NCBI RefSeq assembly: GCF_019966595.1
Contig: NZ_JAINFJ010000008.1
Location: forward strand, 62,001 to 126,000
Direction: 5' to 3'
DNA from: Oricola indica
GTDB taxonomy: Bacteria > Pseudomonadota > Alphaproteobacteria > Rhizobiales > Rhizobiaceae
DNA: 64,000 nucleotides
The translations under genes were made by a program, and so were the position numbers. This document shows positions 23,886 to 33,083 of the stretch, piece after piece. Under the pieces are notes generated by a model that worked only from the letters and a program-made list of their open reading frames with translations, ran no database searches and was not told the DNA's origin. Numbering within the stretch: the first letter of the stretch is position 1; each line of letters begins with the position of its first letter.

Positions 23886-26747
23886 TTAGAAGAAGCCCTT
23901 GCGGGACCACCAACCGGTGCGCTTGGGCTTTTCTTCCGCGGCGCTTCCCTCGGATGTCACGACGGGCTCCGCGTTCAGATCGAGCGTTTCCGCGGTCGCG
24001 CGCCGGCGCGCCGGTTTCTCGCTCTCGTCCTGCTCCTCCGTCTCGGTCTCTGCGTTGTCGTTGGCGACAGCAGAGTCCGCCACAGCGGGCTCTTCGGCCG
24101 TATCCGTGTTCTCGTTTGCAGCTTCGGTCGCGACCGGTTCCGCCTGAGGGGTTTCGGCTTCCGCAGTCTCGACGGCCTCGGCCGCCTTCGCCTGTTCCGC
24201 CGCGGCCTGTTCCTCGGCTGCCTTTGCGGCTTCCTCCGCCTTGCGGCGGTTCTCGGCTTCCTGCTCGGCGGCTTCCGCCGCGATCATCTCGGCCAGCGGT
24301 CCGACCGGTTCGGCGTCGGGCAGGCGGAAGTTCCGCCGGTCCCGGCCACCGCGACGTCCGCGCGACCGTCTGCGCTTCTTGTTGCCGCGAGCGTTTCGGG
24401 ATTCGCCGTTATCGTCGCCGTCATCGCTGTCGTCGCCGGAATTGTCCGACTGTGCCTCGGAATCCGACGTATCGTTGCCATCCCGGTTCTTGCCGCCGCG
24501 ACGACGCCGACGACGCCGTTTGCGGTTGCGGCCGTCATCCTCGTCCTCGCCGCCGTCTCCGCCGTCGTTGGTTTCCGCATTGTCCTCGGTCTCTTCCTCG
24601 ATGACCGGGATATCGTCGTCCTCGTCCTCATCACCGTAATCGGGCCTGATCGGCTGGACGCGCGGCAGGTCGGAAATCTCGCCCTTGTCGAAGGCGAAGA
24701 TCTCGGTGCCGATGAACGGATCGGTCACGATCTCGATATGCAGGCCGAAGCGGCCTTCCATCTCGGTCAGCGTGTCGCGCTTGTGGTTGAGAATGTAGAG
24801 CGCCGTGTCGGCATCGGTGCGCACCGTGATGTGGTGCTTGCCGTTGCGCATCAGATAGTCTTCCAGCGACCGGATGACGTGCAACGCCACCGATTGCTGC
24901 GAGCGGATATGCCCGGCGCCGCCGCAATGCGGGCAGGGCTGCATGGTGCTTTCGAGCACGCTGGCGCGCATGCGCTGGCGGCTCATCTCCATGAGGCCGA
25001 AATGCGAGATACGGCCGACCTGGATGCGGGCGCGGTCGTTCTTCAGGCAATCCTTCAGTTTTTTCTCGACCGCCCGGTTGTTCCGGTTCTCCTCCATGTC
25101 GATGAAGTCGATCACGATCAGGCCGGCAAGGTCGCGCAGACGCAACTGGCGTGCGACCTCCTCGGCCGCCTCCAGGTTGGTCTGCAGCGCGGTATCCTCG
25201 ATGGAATGCTCGCGCGTGGACTTGCCGGAGTTGACGTCGATGGCGACGAGCGCCTCGGTCTGGTTGATGATGATGTAGCCGCCGGATTTCAACCGGACGC
25301 TTGGCTGGATCAGCCCGTCGAGTTGCGCCTCGATGCCCGTCTTGGCGAAGATTGGCTGCGACTCGCGCCACGGCTGAACCATCTTGGCGTGGCTCGGCAT
25401 CAGCATGCGCATGAAGTCCTTGGCCTCGCGATAACCTTCCTCGCCGGCGACAAGGATCTCGCTGATGTCCTTGTTGTAGAGGTCGCGGATGGAGCGCTTG
25501 ATCAGGCTGCCTTCCTCATAGACCAGCGTCGGCGCGGTCGAGGCGAGCGTCAGTTCGCGCACGCTGTCCCACATGCGCATCAGATATTCGTAGTCGCGCT
25601 TGATTTCCGGCTTGGTGCGGTTCGCGCCGGCGGTGCGCAGGATCACGCCCATGCCCTGCGGAACCTGCAGTTCCTTGACGACTTCCTTCAGCCGCTTGCG
25701 GTCGGATGCATTGGTGATCTTGCGCGAAATGCCGCCGCCGCGCGCCGTGTTCGGCATCAGCACCGAATAGCGGCCGGCCAGCGACATGTAGGTGGTCAGC
25801 GCAGCGCCCTTGTTGCCGCGCTCTTCCTTGACGACCTGCACGAGGATGATCTGGCGGCGCTTGATGACCTCCTGGATCTTGTACTGGCGGCGCAGCGCGC
25901 GCTGGCGCGGGCGGGCCTCTTCCATCGCGTCGTCGCTGCCGACAGTGTCGATCTCGTCATCTTCACTGTCGTCGTCGTCATCGTCCGAATCGTCGCGGTC
26001 GCTGTTGTTGCCGCGGCGTCCACGTCCGCTCGACCGGCCGCGACGGCGGCGTCCGCGCGAACGGCGGTTGTCGTCATCGTCGCTATCGTCATCGGAGGAA
26101 TCGTCGTCGTCGTTGTCGTCGTCATCGGAGTCGTCCGACGCATCCGTTTCCGGCGCTTCGGAAATCACGTTTCCGTCGTCTTCGGCGCGCGCGGCGATGG
26201 TTTCCGGGCCGTTGTCCTCATTGCGGGAATCGCCGGCTTCGGTGTCGTCGCTGTCGGCGTCCTCGGCTTCGGCGGCCTGGCGGGCTTCCCAGTCGGCCAG
26301 GATCGCATCCATCGCGACGGGTTCGGCGTCCGGGACCGACGGTCCGCGCCTGTTGCGGCCGGACGTCTCGCGTTTGCCGTTTTTGGTCTTGCGTCCGCCG
26401 CGGCGGCGGCGGGAGCGGCGATTGTCGCTGGCTTCCTGCTCGTCGTCTTCCTGCTCGGCAAGCATCGCTTCCTCGGCGAGGAGCGCCTGACGATCGGCAA
26501 GCGGGATCTGGTAATAGTCGGGATGAATTTCGCTGAAGGCGAGAAAGCCGTGGCGATTGCCGCCATAGTCCACGAACGCCGCCTGGAGAGACGGTTCGAC
26601 CCGCGTGACCTTGGCAAGGTAGATGTTGCCGCGGATCTGTTTCTTGTGTTCGGATTCGAAATCGAAGTCTTCTAGGCGGTTACCTTTGACTACAACAACT
26701 CGGGTTTCCTCCCGATGGGAGGCATCGATCAGCATTTTGTTTGACAT
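23886..26747 (-). CDS. rne: Ribonuclease E
   Basis: RNase E is the main endonuclease of mRNA decay and rRNA/tRNA processing and scaffolds the degradosome at the membrane. The 953-residue protein begins MSNKMLIDASHREETRVVVV. The S1 domain (about residues 37-300) is interrupted by an insert of about 190 residues rich in Asp, Arg, Glu and Ser. It then has the RNase H-like and DNase I-like catalytic parts (KSGGYIIINQTEALVAIDVNSG, GLIVIDFIDMEENRNN), the Zn-link Cys605-Pro-His-Cys608 and a long acidic/basic/Ala-rich C-terminal tail. It has a long 5' leader and a 3' terminator. Confidence 0.97.
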   Translation of the reverse strand: MSNKMLIDASHREETRVVVVKGNRLEDFDFESEHKKQIRGNIYLAKVTRVEPSLQAAFVDYGGNRHGFLAFSEIHPDYYQIPLADRQALLAEEAMLAEQEDDEQEASDNRRSRRRRGGRKTKNGKRETSGRNRRGPSVPDAEPVAMDAILADWEARQAAEAEDADSDDTEAGDSRNEDNGPETIAARAEDDGNVISEAPETDASDDSDDDDNDDDDSSDDDSDDDDNRRSRGRRRRGRSSGRGRRGNNSDRDDSDDDDDDSEDDEIDTVGSDDAMEEARPRQRALRRQYKIQEVIKRRQIILVQVVKEERGNKGAALTTYMSLAGRYSVLMPNTARGGGISRKITNASDRKRLKEVVKELQVPQGMGVILRTAGANRTKPEIKRDYEYLMRMWDSVRELTLASTAPTLVYEEGSLIKRSIRDLYNKDISEILVAGEEGYREAKDFMRMLMPSHAKMVQPWRESQPIFAKTGIEAQLDGLIQPSVRLKSGGYIIINQTEALVAIDVNSGKSTREHSIEDTALQTNLEAAEEVARQLRLRDLAGLIVIDFIDMEENRNNRAVEKKLKDCLKNDRARIQVGRISHFGLMEMSRQRMRASVLESTMQPCPHCGGAGHIRSQQSVALHVIRSLEDYLMRNGKHHITVRTDADTALYILNHKRDTLTEMEGRFGLHIEIVTDPFIGTEIFAFDKGEISDLPRVQPIRPDYGDEDEDDDIPVIEEETEDNAETNDGGDGGEDEDDGRNRKRRRRRRRGGKNRDGNDTSDSEAQSDNSGDDSDDGDDNGESRNARGNKKRRRSRGRRGGRDRRNFRLPDAEPVGPLAEMIAAEAAEQEAENRRKAEEAAKAAEEQAAAEQAKAAEAVETAEAETPQAEPVATEAANENTDTAEEPAVADSAVANDNAETETEEQDESEKPARRRATAETLDLNAEPVVTSEGSAAEEKPKRTGWWSRKGFF

Positions 26748-27218
26748 TGATTCTTGTTCCGGCAGCCGCGCAATCGCCCGGAGGTTGCGACCGGTGGCGC
26801 GCCGCCGGACGTCTTGCCGGCGGGATTGTGCTGCTCATTGTATGTTTTGCCGGCACGCGCGACGCCACGGCGAGAAAGGGTTTTTCTCGTGTCTGCCGTG
26901 TCTCAACGTCTGCCTTGGTCGAAATAAACGCCATGAAAAGGGCCAACAAAAACGACTGCATTGGGGCTCCCGAAAGGAAGCCGGTTGATTTGCTCTTCTC
27001 GAGAGCCGGGCCCATTTTTTGAGGGCCCGTTGGAAAATGCCGCCAGTCTACAACCGAACTGGCAGGCGAAACCTTCGAAACTGACAGGGTGCGGATTGAC
27101 GCTCCACTGCACTTGCAATTTAGAATTTTGCTAAACCGGCTGCAAGCGTTTTAATTCCGCATGCCAAGATGCTGGGGCCTGACAATGCTTGACTTCTGCG
27201 CGCCGGGTAAAGATCCGG
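26748..27218 (-). promoter_or_regulatory. Long non-coding leader/promoter region of rne
   Basis: About 470 bp without a gene separate rne from the divergent amidase gene. Two hairpins lie on the rne side: CGAGAAA/TTTCTCG (26871-26889) and CGGGCCC/GGGCCCG (27007-27029, 9-nt AU-rich loop). RNase E genes in other bacteria have long structured 5' leaders through which the enzyme cleaves its own message. The same is plausible here, but no described rne leader motif is recognised. Confidence 0.45.
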
Positions 27219-27226
27219 TTAACCAT
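27219..27226 (+). promoter_or_regulatory. CtrA-like binding motif upstream of the amidase gene
   Basis: TTAACCAT is the core half-site motif reported for CtrA in rhizobia. It is preceded 8 bp upstream by GTAA, close to the TTAA-N7-TTAA arrangement. It overlaps the first ATG codons (27225, 27228) of the open amidase frame, which argues that translation starts further downstream. CtrA control of a cell-division amidase is biologically sensible, but the site is short. Confidence 0.45.
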
Positions 27227-27269
27227 GATGGCATATCCAGACCTGTGTGGCGATGTAGCCTGGAGAATG

Positions 27270-28547
27270 CGGTGCCGCCGCGCAAACGGGGTGTTTGGCG
27301 TGATTGACCGGAAATTTCCGCGAGCCTTGATCGGTCGGGCAGGGGTTCTCATCCTTGCGGCGGTCATGCTGTGCGCCGCCCAGGCCTCCGCCTCCAACAG
27401 GGCGCCGGTCGCGCTCGACATGCGCATCGTGGGCGACGATGCGGTGACGCGCATCGTCATCGAGTTCGACAAACCCGTCGACGTATCCCACCAGCTTCTC
27501 GACCGGCCATGGCGCCTGGTCCTCGATTTCAACAAAATCGGCTACGGATTCGACGAAAAGTCGGTCAACAAGTCGGGCCTCGTGTCGGGCATGCGCTATG
27601 GCGACATGGGCGGAAACCACTCGCGGCTGATATTCCGCACGAGCAGGCCTTTCAGCGTGGCCGCCCTTCGTTCGCGCGAGGACCAGCAAACCGGACGTCA
27701 TAATTTGGTGATCGATCTCGAAGTGGCCGGCGAGGACGAATTCGCCCGTGCCCTCGACCGCTCGATCACGACCAGCGCGGTGGTCAATACGGCCCAGAAG
27801 CAGGATCGCATCGGCGCGGTGCATACCGATGACAAGCCGTTCACGATCGTCATCGATCCGGGACATGGCGGCATCGACAACGGCGCGATAGGGGTGCGCG
27901 GCACGCAGGAGAAGGATGTCACGCTCGCCTTCTCGCGGACGCTGCGCGACCGGCTTTCGCGTTTCAAGGGCGCGCAGGTGTTCATGACCCGCGATTCGGA
28001 TGTCTTTGTCGCGCTGGCCGACCGGACCGGCTTCGCGCGGCAGCATCAGGCCGATCTGTTCATCTCCATACACGCGGATTCGCTGCGCCAGCACGGGGTG
28101 CGCGGCGCGACCATCTACACGATCTCGGAAAAGGCGTCCGACCAGGTGGCGGCAAGCGTCGCCGCCAACGAAAACCTGGCCGATTCGGTCGCCGGCGTGG
28201 AACTGCCGAGCGAGGACACCGCCGTCTCAGACATTCTCGTCGATCTGGCCCGGCGCGAGACGCTTGGATTTTCCGTGCAGTTCGCCCGTCTTGCGATTTC
28301 GGACATGAAGGGCTTCGCGCGCCTGATCAAGAACCCGCACCGCTACGCCGGCTTCCGCGTTCTCAAGGCGCCGGACGTGCCGTCGGTGCTTATCGAGCTC
28401 GGCTACCTGTCCAACAAGGACGACGAGGCCCTGCTCAACCAGACGGAATGGCAAAACGGGCTTGCCGACAGGCTGGCCAACGCCATCTCGAAGTTTGCCA
28501 GCCTCTCGTCGCGCGACATCGAGACGAACGTGGCGGCCGACCGATGA
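27270..28547 (+). CDS. amiC: N-acetylmuramoyl-L-alanine amidase (AmiC type, AMIN plus Amidase_3)
   Basis: The enzyme cleaves the amide bond between N-acetylmuramic acid and L-Ala, separating daughter-cell peptidoglycan. After a signal peptide (RAGVLILAAVMLCAAQASA) comes an AMIN domain (APVALDMRIVGDDAVTRIVIEFDKP) and a C-terminal Amidase_3 domain with the zinc ligands in VIDPGHGG, the Glu in GTQEKDVTLAFS, ISIHADSL and LIELGYLSNKDDE. The start is uncertain: ATG at 27225/27228, ATG 27270 or GTG 27300. The upstream ones coincide with the CtrA-like motif. A terminator follows. Confidence 0.93.
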   Translation, partial: RCRRANGVFGVIDRKFPRALIGRAGVLILAAVMLCAAQASASNRAPVALDMRIVGDDAVTRIVIEFDKPVDVSHQLLDRPWRLVLDFNKIGYGFDEKSVNKSGLVSGMRYGDMGGNHSRLIFRTSRPFSVAALRSREDQQTGRHNLVIDLEVAGEDEFARALDRSITTSAVVNTAQKQDRIGAVHTDDKPFTIVIDPGHGGIDNGAIGVRGTQEKDVTLAFSRTLRDRLSRFKGAQVFMTRDSDVFVALADRTGFARQHQADLFISIHADSLRQHGVRGATIYTISEKASDQVAASVAANENLADSVAGVELPSEDTAVSDILVDLARRETLGFSVQFARLAISDMKGFARLIKNPHRYAGFRVLKAPDVPSVLIELGYLSNKDDEALLNQTEWQNGLADRLANAISKFASLSSRDIETNVAADR

Positions 28548-28562
28548 CGTCGATTGCCCCGG

Positions 28563-28589
28563 ACCGTTGCCGATTGGGCACGGTTTTTT
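28563..28589 (+). terminator. Intrinsic terminator after the amidase gene
   Basis: ACCGT and ACGGT arms plus GCC/GGC (one bulged T) enclose a 5-nt loop and are followed by six T. It separates the amidase gene from mrcA. Confidence 0.8.
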
Positions 28590-28720
28590 GCATCAATGTC
28601 ATGGTGCGGTCCAATTTGGGATGAAAGGCATGTTTCAAGCGTTGCGCGACTCTAGTAGTTTGCGCGATACGCTCCTGATCGCGGCTCCAGCGCGCGTGGA
28701 ATGCGACTGAAAGAGAACAA

Positions 28721-31168
28721 ATGCTTCGTCTACTTGGATATTTCTTCGGAATCGGAACAATCGGGTTCCTGCTGGTGGCCGCCGCGATCGTCGTCTATGT
28801 CGGCGACCTGACCAAGGACCTGCCGGATTACGAGGTGCTCGCCAGTTACGAGCCCCCGGTGACGACCCGCGTCCATTCCAGTGACGGCCAGCTGATGGGC
28901 GAGTTCGCCCGCCAGCGCCGTCTCTATATTCCGATCCAGGCCGTGCCCGACCGCGTCAAGGCGGCGTTCCTGTCGGCTGAGGACAAGAACTTCTACCATC
29001 ACCATGGCGTGGACATGCTGGCGCTGGCGCGAGCTGTCGTGACCAACCTGGAAAACCTGCGCAACGGACGCCGGCTGGTCGGCGCGTCGACGATCACCCA
29101 GCAGGTCGCCAAGAACTTCCTGCTGACGAATGACCGCACCGTGGACCGCAAGATCCGCGAGGCGGTGCTCTCGTTCCGTATCGAGCAGGCCTATTCCAAG
29201 GATCGCATCCTCGAACTCTATCTCAACGAGATCTTCTTCGGGTCCGGCGCCTACGGGATCGCCGGCGCGGCGCTGACCTATTTCGGCAAGTCGGTGAACG
29301 AGCTGAACCTTCAGGAAGCCGCCTATCTGGCCGCGCTGCCCAAGGCGCCGTCCAACTACCATCCCTTCGACGATACCGAAGCGGCCACCGAGCGCCGCAA
29401 CTGGATCATCGACCGGATGACGGAGAACGGCTACGTCGCCAGCGAGGAAGCCGAAGCGGCCAAGAAGCAGCCACTCGGCGTGAATTTCCGCCGTTCGGGC
29501 GATTATGTCTTCGCCGCCGAGTATTTCACCGAGGAAGTGCGCCGCCAGGTCATCGACCGCTACGGACAGGACGCGCTTTACGAAGGCGGGTTGTCGGTGC
29601 GGACCACGCTCGACCCGAAGCTTCAGAAAATGGCGCGCACCGCGCTTCAGCACGGATTGATCAAGTATGATCGCGGGCGTGGCTATCGCGGTCCGGTCAC
29701 CACGATCGATGTTTCGGGCGATTGGGGCGTTTCGCTCGCCGAGGTCGATCGGCTCAGCGACGTGCCGGAATGGAAGCTCGGCGTTGTCCTTTCCGTCGGC
29801 GATGACGGAGCCGAGGTGGGATTGCGTCCCGAACGCGAAATTTCCGGCGACATGTCTTCGAACCGCGAGACGGTGAAGCTCGCCGCCGCGGGCATCGAAT
29901 GGGCGAAGACCCGGCGCGCCGACGGCCGCACGTCCAAGGTCAAGAGCATCAGTGGCGTGCTCTCCGTTGGCGATGTCATCTATATCGAGAACAAGGAAGA
30001 CGGCTACGAACTGCAGCAGGTCCCCGAGGTTTCGGGCGCTCTGGTGTCCATGGACCCGAATACCGGCCGCGTGCTGGCGATGATCGGCGGGTTTTCCTAT
30101 TCTCAGTCGCAGTTCAACCGCGCCACGCAGGCCTATCGCCAGCCCGGTTCCTCGTTCAAGCCCTTCGTTTACGCCGCTGCGCTGGACAATGGCTACACGC
30201 CGGCATCCGTGGTGCTGGACGCGCCGATTCAGCTCGTCTCCGGCGGCGAGGTCTGGCAGCCGAAGAACTATGGCGGCGGCTTTGCCGGCCCGTCCACGCT
30301 GCGCCTCGGCATCGAGCGCTCGCGAAACCTGATGACGGTTCGCCTCGCCAAGGACATGGGCATGCAGCTCGTCGCGGAATATGCCGAGCGATTCGGCATC
30401 TATGACGACATGCCGCCGCTTCTCGCCATGGCGCTCGGCTCCGGCGAAACGACGGTGCTGCGCATGGTGTCGGCCTATTCGGTCATCGCCAATGGCGGTC
30501 GCTCGATCGAGCCGTCCTTCATCGACCGCGTGCAGGACCGCTACGGGCGCACCATCTACAAGCACGACCAGCGCGAATGCGTCGGCTGCAATGCCGAACG
30601 CTGGTCCGGCCAGGAAGAGCCGCAGCTGATCGACAATCGCGACCAGGTTCTCGATCCGATGACCGCCTACCAGATCACTTCGATGATGGAAGGCGTCGTG
30701 CAGCGCGGTACGGCCACGCTGATGCGCGAACTCGGACGCCCGCTCGCCGGCAAGACTGGAACGACCAACGAGGAAAAGGACGCCTGGTTCATCGGCTTCA
30801 CGCCGAACCTGGTGACCGGAGTCTATATCGGTTTCGATCAGCCGGAACCGATGGGACGCGGCTCGACGGGTGGCGGCCTGGCCGCACCGGTGGTCAAGGA
30901 ATATCTGACCGCCGCGCTCAAGGACGTGCCGATCGCCGATTTCCGGCTGCCCGAGGGCATGAATATCGTCGAAATCGACCGCAAGACCGGCATGCGCGCG
31001 CAGGGCGGTCCCGACACGATCCTCGAAGCCTTCAAGCCCGGCACCGGACCGGCCGACTCCTATCAGGTCATCGGCATCGAGACGGTCGCGGTCCAGATCG
31101 AGGAGCAGCGCAAGATTTCGCCACGCGCCCAGGAAGCGATCCAGAGCGGGCAGGGTGGTCTCTTCTAG
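28721..31168 (+). CDS. mrcA: Penicillin-binding protein 1A (bifunctional transglycosylase/transpeptidase)
   Basis: The 815-residue inner-membrane enzyme polymerises glycan strands and cross-links peptides. It has one N-terminal membrane segment (about residues 8-30), a GT51 domain with catalytic Glu87 in SAEDKNFYHHHGVD and GASTITQQVAKNFLL, an inserted OB-like domain (about 305-430), and a transpeptidase with Ser477-x-x-Lys480 (PGSSFKPF), a predicted SxN and Lys678-Thr-Gly (GKTGTT). Length and order are typical of alphaproteobacterial PBP1A. It lies between an amidase gene and prfB. Confidence 0.97.
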   Translation: MLRLLGYFFGIGTIGFLLVAAAIVVYVGDLTKDLPDYEVLASYEPPVTTRVHSSDGQLMGEFARQRRLYIPIQAVPDRVKAAFLSAEDKNFYHHHGVDMLALARAVVTNLENLRNGRRLVGASTITQQVAKNFLLTNDRTVDRKIREAVLSFRIEQAYSKDRILELYLNEIFFGSGAYGIAGAALTYFGKSVNELNLQEAAYLAALPKAPSNYHPFDDTEAATERRNWIIDRMTENGYVASEEAEAAKKQPLGVNFRRSGDYVFAAEYFTEEVRRQVIDRYGQDALYEGGLSVRTTLDPKLQKMARTALQHGLIKYDRGRGYRGPVTTIDVSGDWGVSLAEVDRLSDVPEWKLGVVLSVGDDGAEVGLRPEREISGDMSSNRETVKLAAAGIEWAKTRRADGRTSKVKSISGVLSVGDVIYIENKEDGYELQQVPEVSGALVSMDPNTGRVLAMIGGFSYSQSQFNRATQAYRQPGSSFKPFVYAAALDNGYTPASVVLDAPIQLVSGGEVWQPKNYGGGFAGPSTLRLGIERSRNLMTVRLAKDMGMQLVAEYAERFGIYDDMPPLLAMALGSGETTVLRMVSAYSVIANGGRSIEPSFIDRVQDRYGRTIYKHDQRECVGCNAERWSGQEEPQLIDNRDQVLDPMTAYQITSMMEGVVQRGTATLMRELGRPLAGKTGTTNEEKDAWFIGFTPNLVTGVYIGFDQPEPMGRGSTGGGLAAPVVKEYLTAALKDVPIADFRLPEGMNIVEIDRKTGMRAQGGPDTILEAFKPGTGPADSYQVIGIETVAVQIEEQRKISPRAQEAIQSGQGGLF

Positions 31169-31186
31169 CCTCGCCCTTTACACGGC

Positions 31187-31213
31187 GGCGCCGGGTGCCT
31201 AAAACCCGGCGCC
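31187..31213 (+). terminator. GC-rich hairpin between mrcA and prfB
   Basis: GGCGCCGGGT (31187-31196) and ACCCGGCGCC (31204-31213) form a perfect 10-bp stem with a 7-nt loop. No U-tract follows directly, so it may be a weak terminator or an mRNA 3'-end stabiliser. Confidence 0.55.
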
Positions 31214-31247
31214 TGAACGACATTTTCACGAATCCGGGGAACAGGAC

Positions 31248-32376
31248 ATGCGCGCCGAAACCGCGACGCTCGTCGACGACATCAAGCAGGCCATAAGCCT
31301 GCTGAGGAGGCATCTTTGACTGGGACGAGTCCGTCAAACGCCTGGAATATCTGAACGCACGCGCCGAGGATCCCGACCTCTGGAACGACGCCGCCGAAGC
31401 GCAGAAGCTCATGCAGGAGCGCCAGCGCCTCGAGGACATGATCAGCGCCATTCGCGATTTCGACCAGATCCTTGAAGACAGCGTCGAACTCATCGCCATG
31501 GGCGAGGAGGAAGACGACCAGGAAACCATCGGCGAGGCCGAACAGGCAATCCGTGACCTGCAGGGCGCGATCGACAAGCGGTCGGTCGAGGCGCTGCTGT
31601 CCGGCGAGGCCGATTCGAACGATACCTTCATGGAAATCCATTCCGGTGCCGGCGGTACGGAGAGTCAGGACTGGGCGTCGATGCTGTTGCGCATGTACAC
31701 GCGCTGGGCCGAGCGCCGCGGCTTCAAGGTCGAGGTCGTCGAAGTCCAGGCCGGCGAGGAAGCGGGCATCAAGTCGGCGACGATCCAGGTGAAAGGCCAC
31801 AACGCCTATGGCTGGATGAAGACGGAATCGGGCGTCCACCGGCTGGTGCGCATCTCGCCCTACGATTCCAACGCGCGCCGTCACACCTCCTTCGCCTCGG
31901 CTTGGGTCTATCCCGTGATCGACGACTCGATCGACATCGAAGTCGCCGAAAGCGATTGCCGCATCGACACCTATCGCGCCTCAGGCGCAGGCGGCCAGCA
32001 CGTCAACACGACCGACTCGGCCGTGCGTATCACGCACATTCCGAGCGGCATCGTCGTGCAGTGCCAGGCCGAACGCTCGCAGCACAAGAACCGGGCGAGG
32101 GCCTGGGACATGCTGCGCGCGCGCCTGTACGAGGAAGAGCTGAAGCGGCGCGAGGCCGAGGCCAATGCGACCGAGGCCACCAAGACCGAGATCGGCTGGG
32201 GCCACCAGATTCGCTCATACGTTCTCCAGCCCTACCAGCTCGTGAAGGATCTGCGCACCGGCGTGGAATCGACGGCGCCCTCGGACGTGCTCGACGGCGA
32301 CCTCGACGAGTTCATGGAAGCAGCGCTCGCGCACCGGGTTCATGGCGGCGATATCGAAGTCGAGGATGTCGAGTAG
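31248..32376 (+). CDS. prfB: Peptide chain release factor 2 (programmed +1 frameshift)
   Basis: RF2 recognises UGA and UAA and triggers peptide release. The first 23 codons (MRAETATLVDDIKQAISLLRR...) end at an in-frame TGA (31317-31319). After a +1 shift at CTT-TGA the frame continues with DWDESVKRLEYLNARAED to 32376, giving about 375 residues, the normal length. The GGQ motif is at residues 248-250. The stop-codon tripeptide is SPY (residues 203-205) instead of the SPF of E. coli, as in other alphaproteobacteria. A single uninterrupted open frame exists only from 31411, so automatic callers truncate it. Confidence 0.96.
31305..31320 (+). promoter_or_regulatory. RF2 programmed frameshift site
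   Basis: AGGAGG (31305-31310), a 3-nt spacer CAT, then CTT TGA C (31314-31320). The internal Shine-Dalgarno at this spacing and the slippery CUU before UGA reproduce the autoregulatory frameshift known from E. coli prfB: low RF2 lets ribosomes shift +1 and make more RF2. Confidence 0.95.
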
Positions 32377-32378
32377 GA

Positions 32379-32822
32379 TCAGGCGACCGCCTGATCCGAT
32401 TTCTCGATCAGGTCCGGCCATTCGCCGATCATCCCGGCGAAGGCCGCGTCGTCCATATGGTCGATATAGCGCTCGCCGGCCGGACCCAGCGCCTGCATGT
32501 CGTAGCTGACGATCACGTCGGTCGAACCGGGGCCGCGCGCCCGGCAGCGCACCTCGACGAAGGCCGCCCGATTGCCGGGCGTCAGCCGAAAATAGCGCAC
32601 GTGATGGCTTTCCGGCTCCCATTCGAGGCAGGTCCACCATGTCCGCTCATCGCCATTGCCGGTTGCAAACAGCATGTCTTTCCGGGTCTCGCCGCTGTCC
32701 GGTGCGAAATAATCCGGCTTCCAGCCCGGAACCCATTCTTCTTCACCCTTGGGGGTGAACAGGGGGAAGGCGTCGCCGACCGCGCGTTCGACCACGAATT
32801 CATGGCTGAAAGCCTTTCTCAC
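32379..32822 (-). CDS. SRPBCC-like protein coupled to an RHH-like gene
   Basis: From the GTG at 32822, which overlaps the stop of the upstream gene (GTGA) and is preceded by GGAGGAAG, the protein has 147 residues. It has the SRPBCC/polyketide-cyclase-like pattern HEFVVERAVGDAFPLFTPKGEEEWVPGWKPDYF, then EVRCRARGPGSTDVIVSYDMQALGPAGERYI. SRPBCC proteins form a hydrophobic pocket for lipids or small ligands. The ligand is unknown. Tight coupling to the RHH-like protein suggests a shared role, possibly sensing. Confidence 0.8.
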   Translation of the reverse strand: MRKAFSHEFVVERAVGDAFPLFTPKGEEEWVPGWKPDYFAPDSGETRKDMLFATGNGDERTWWTCLEWEPESHHVRYFRLTPGNRAAFVEVRCRARGPGSTDVIVSYDMQALGPAGERYIDHMDDAAFAGMIGEWPDLIEKSDQAVA

Positions 32823-33076
32823 CGGTCTTCCTCCGACAGTTTGTGCGCATCGGCTGCGGTCATCCGGCATTCATAGACATCCCGCAGCTTTTCGATCGCG
32901 GCCAGCGTCTCCTCCGAGAAGGGCTGCTTGCCCTCGAAGGCATGCAACACGATCCCTTCCAGAAGGTCTCCGAGGCTCATTTCCTTGTATTCGGCGAGAC
33001 CCTTCAGGACTTTCAGAAGCGGTGACGCGATGCGGACACCGGTCTGTGTCCGCTCGATTTTCTCAGGTGTTACCAT
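32819..33076 (-). CDS. Ribbon-helix-helix-like small protein
   Basis: The 85-residue product has a short beta-strand-like segment (QTGVRIASP) followed by two helices (LLKVLKGLAEYKE and SLGDLLEGIVLHAFEG), the layout of the RHH/CopG DNA-binding fold, then a C-terminal helix. The assignment is by pattern, not by a recognised signature. The ATG sits in the centre of a 16-bp palindrome, and a near-consensus promoter places the transcription start at or next to the A of the ATG, so the mRNA is probably leaderless and self-regulated. Its stop overlaps the start of the SRPBCC-like gene. Confidence 0.75.
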   Translation of the reverse strand: MVTPEKIERTQTGVRIASPLLKVLKGLAEYKEMSLGDLLEGIVLHAFEGKQPFSEETLAAIEKLRDVYECRMTAADAHKLSEEDR

Positions 33077-33083
33077 GGTAACA
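33068..33083. promoter_or_regulatory. 16-bp perfect palindrome over the RHH-like start codon
   Basis: TGTTACCATGGTAACA reads the same on both strands and contains the ATG (minus strand, 33074-33076). Its outer edge touches the -10 hexamer. A bound repressor would block the start site directly, so it is a strong candidate for the RHH-like protein's own operator. Confidence 0.7.

Noticed and set aside
23769-26675. 968-residue plus-strand open frame
   Set aside because: Antisense of rne; the Val/Ala/Ile-rich translation reflects the Asp-rich repeats of the true gene.
30841-31248. GC-rich hairpin at 31187 as a riboswitch for prfB
   Set aside because: A simple perfect stem without aptamer-like structure; RF2 control is explained by the frameshift.
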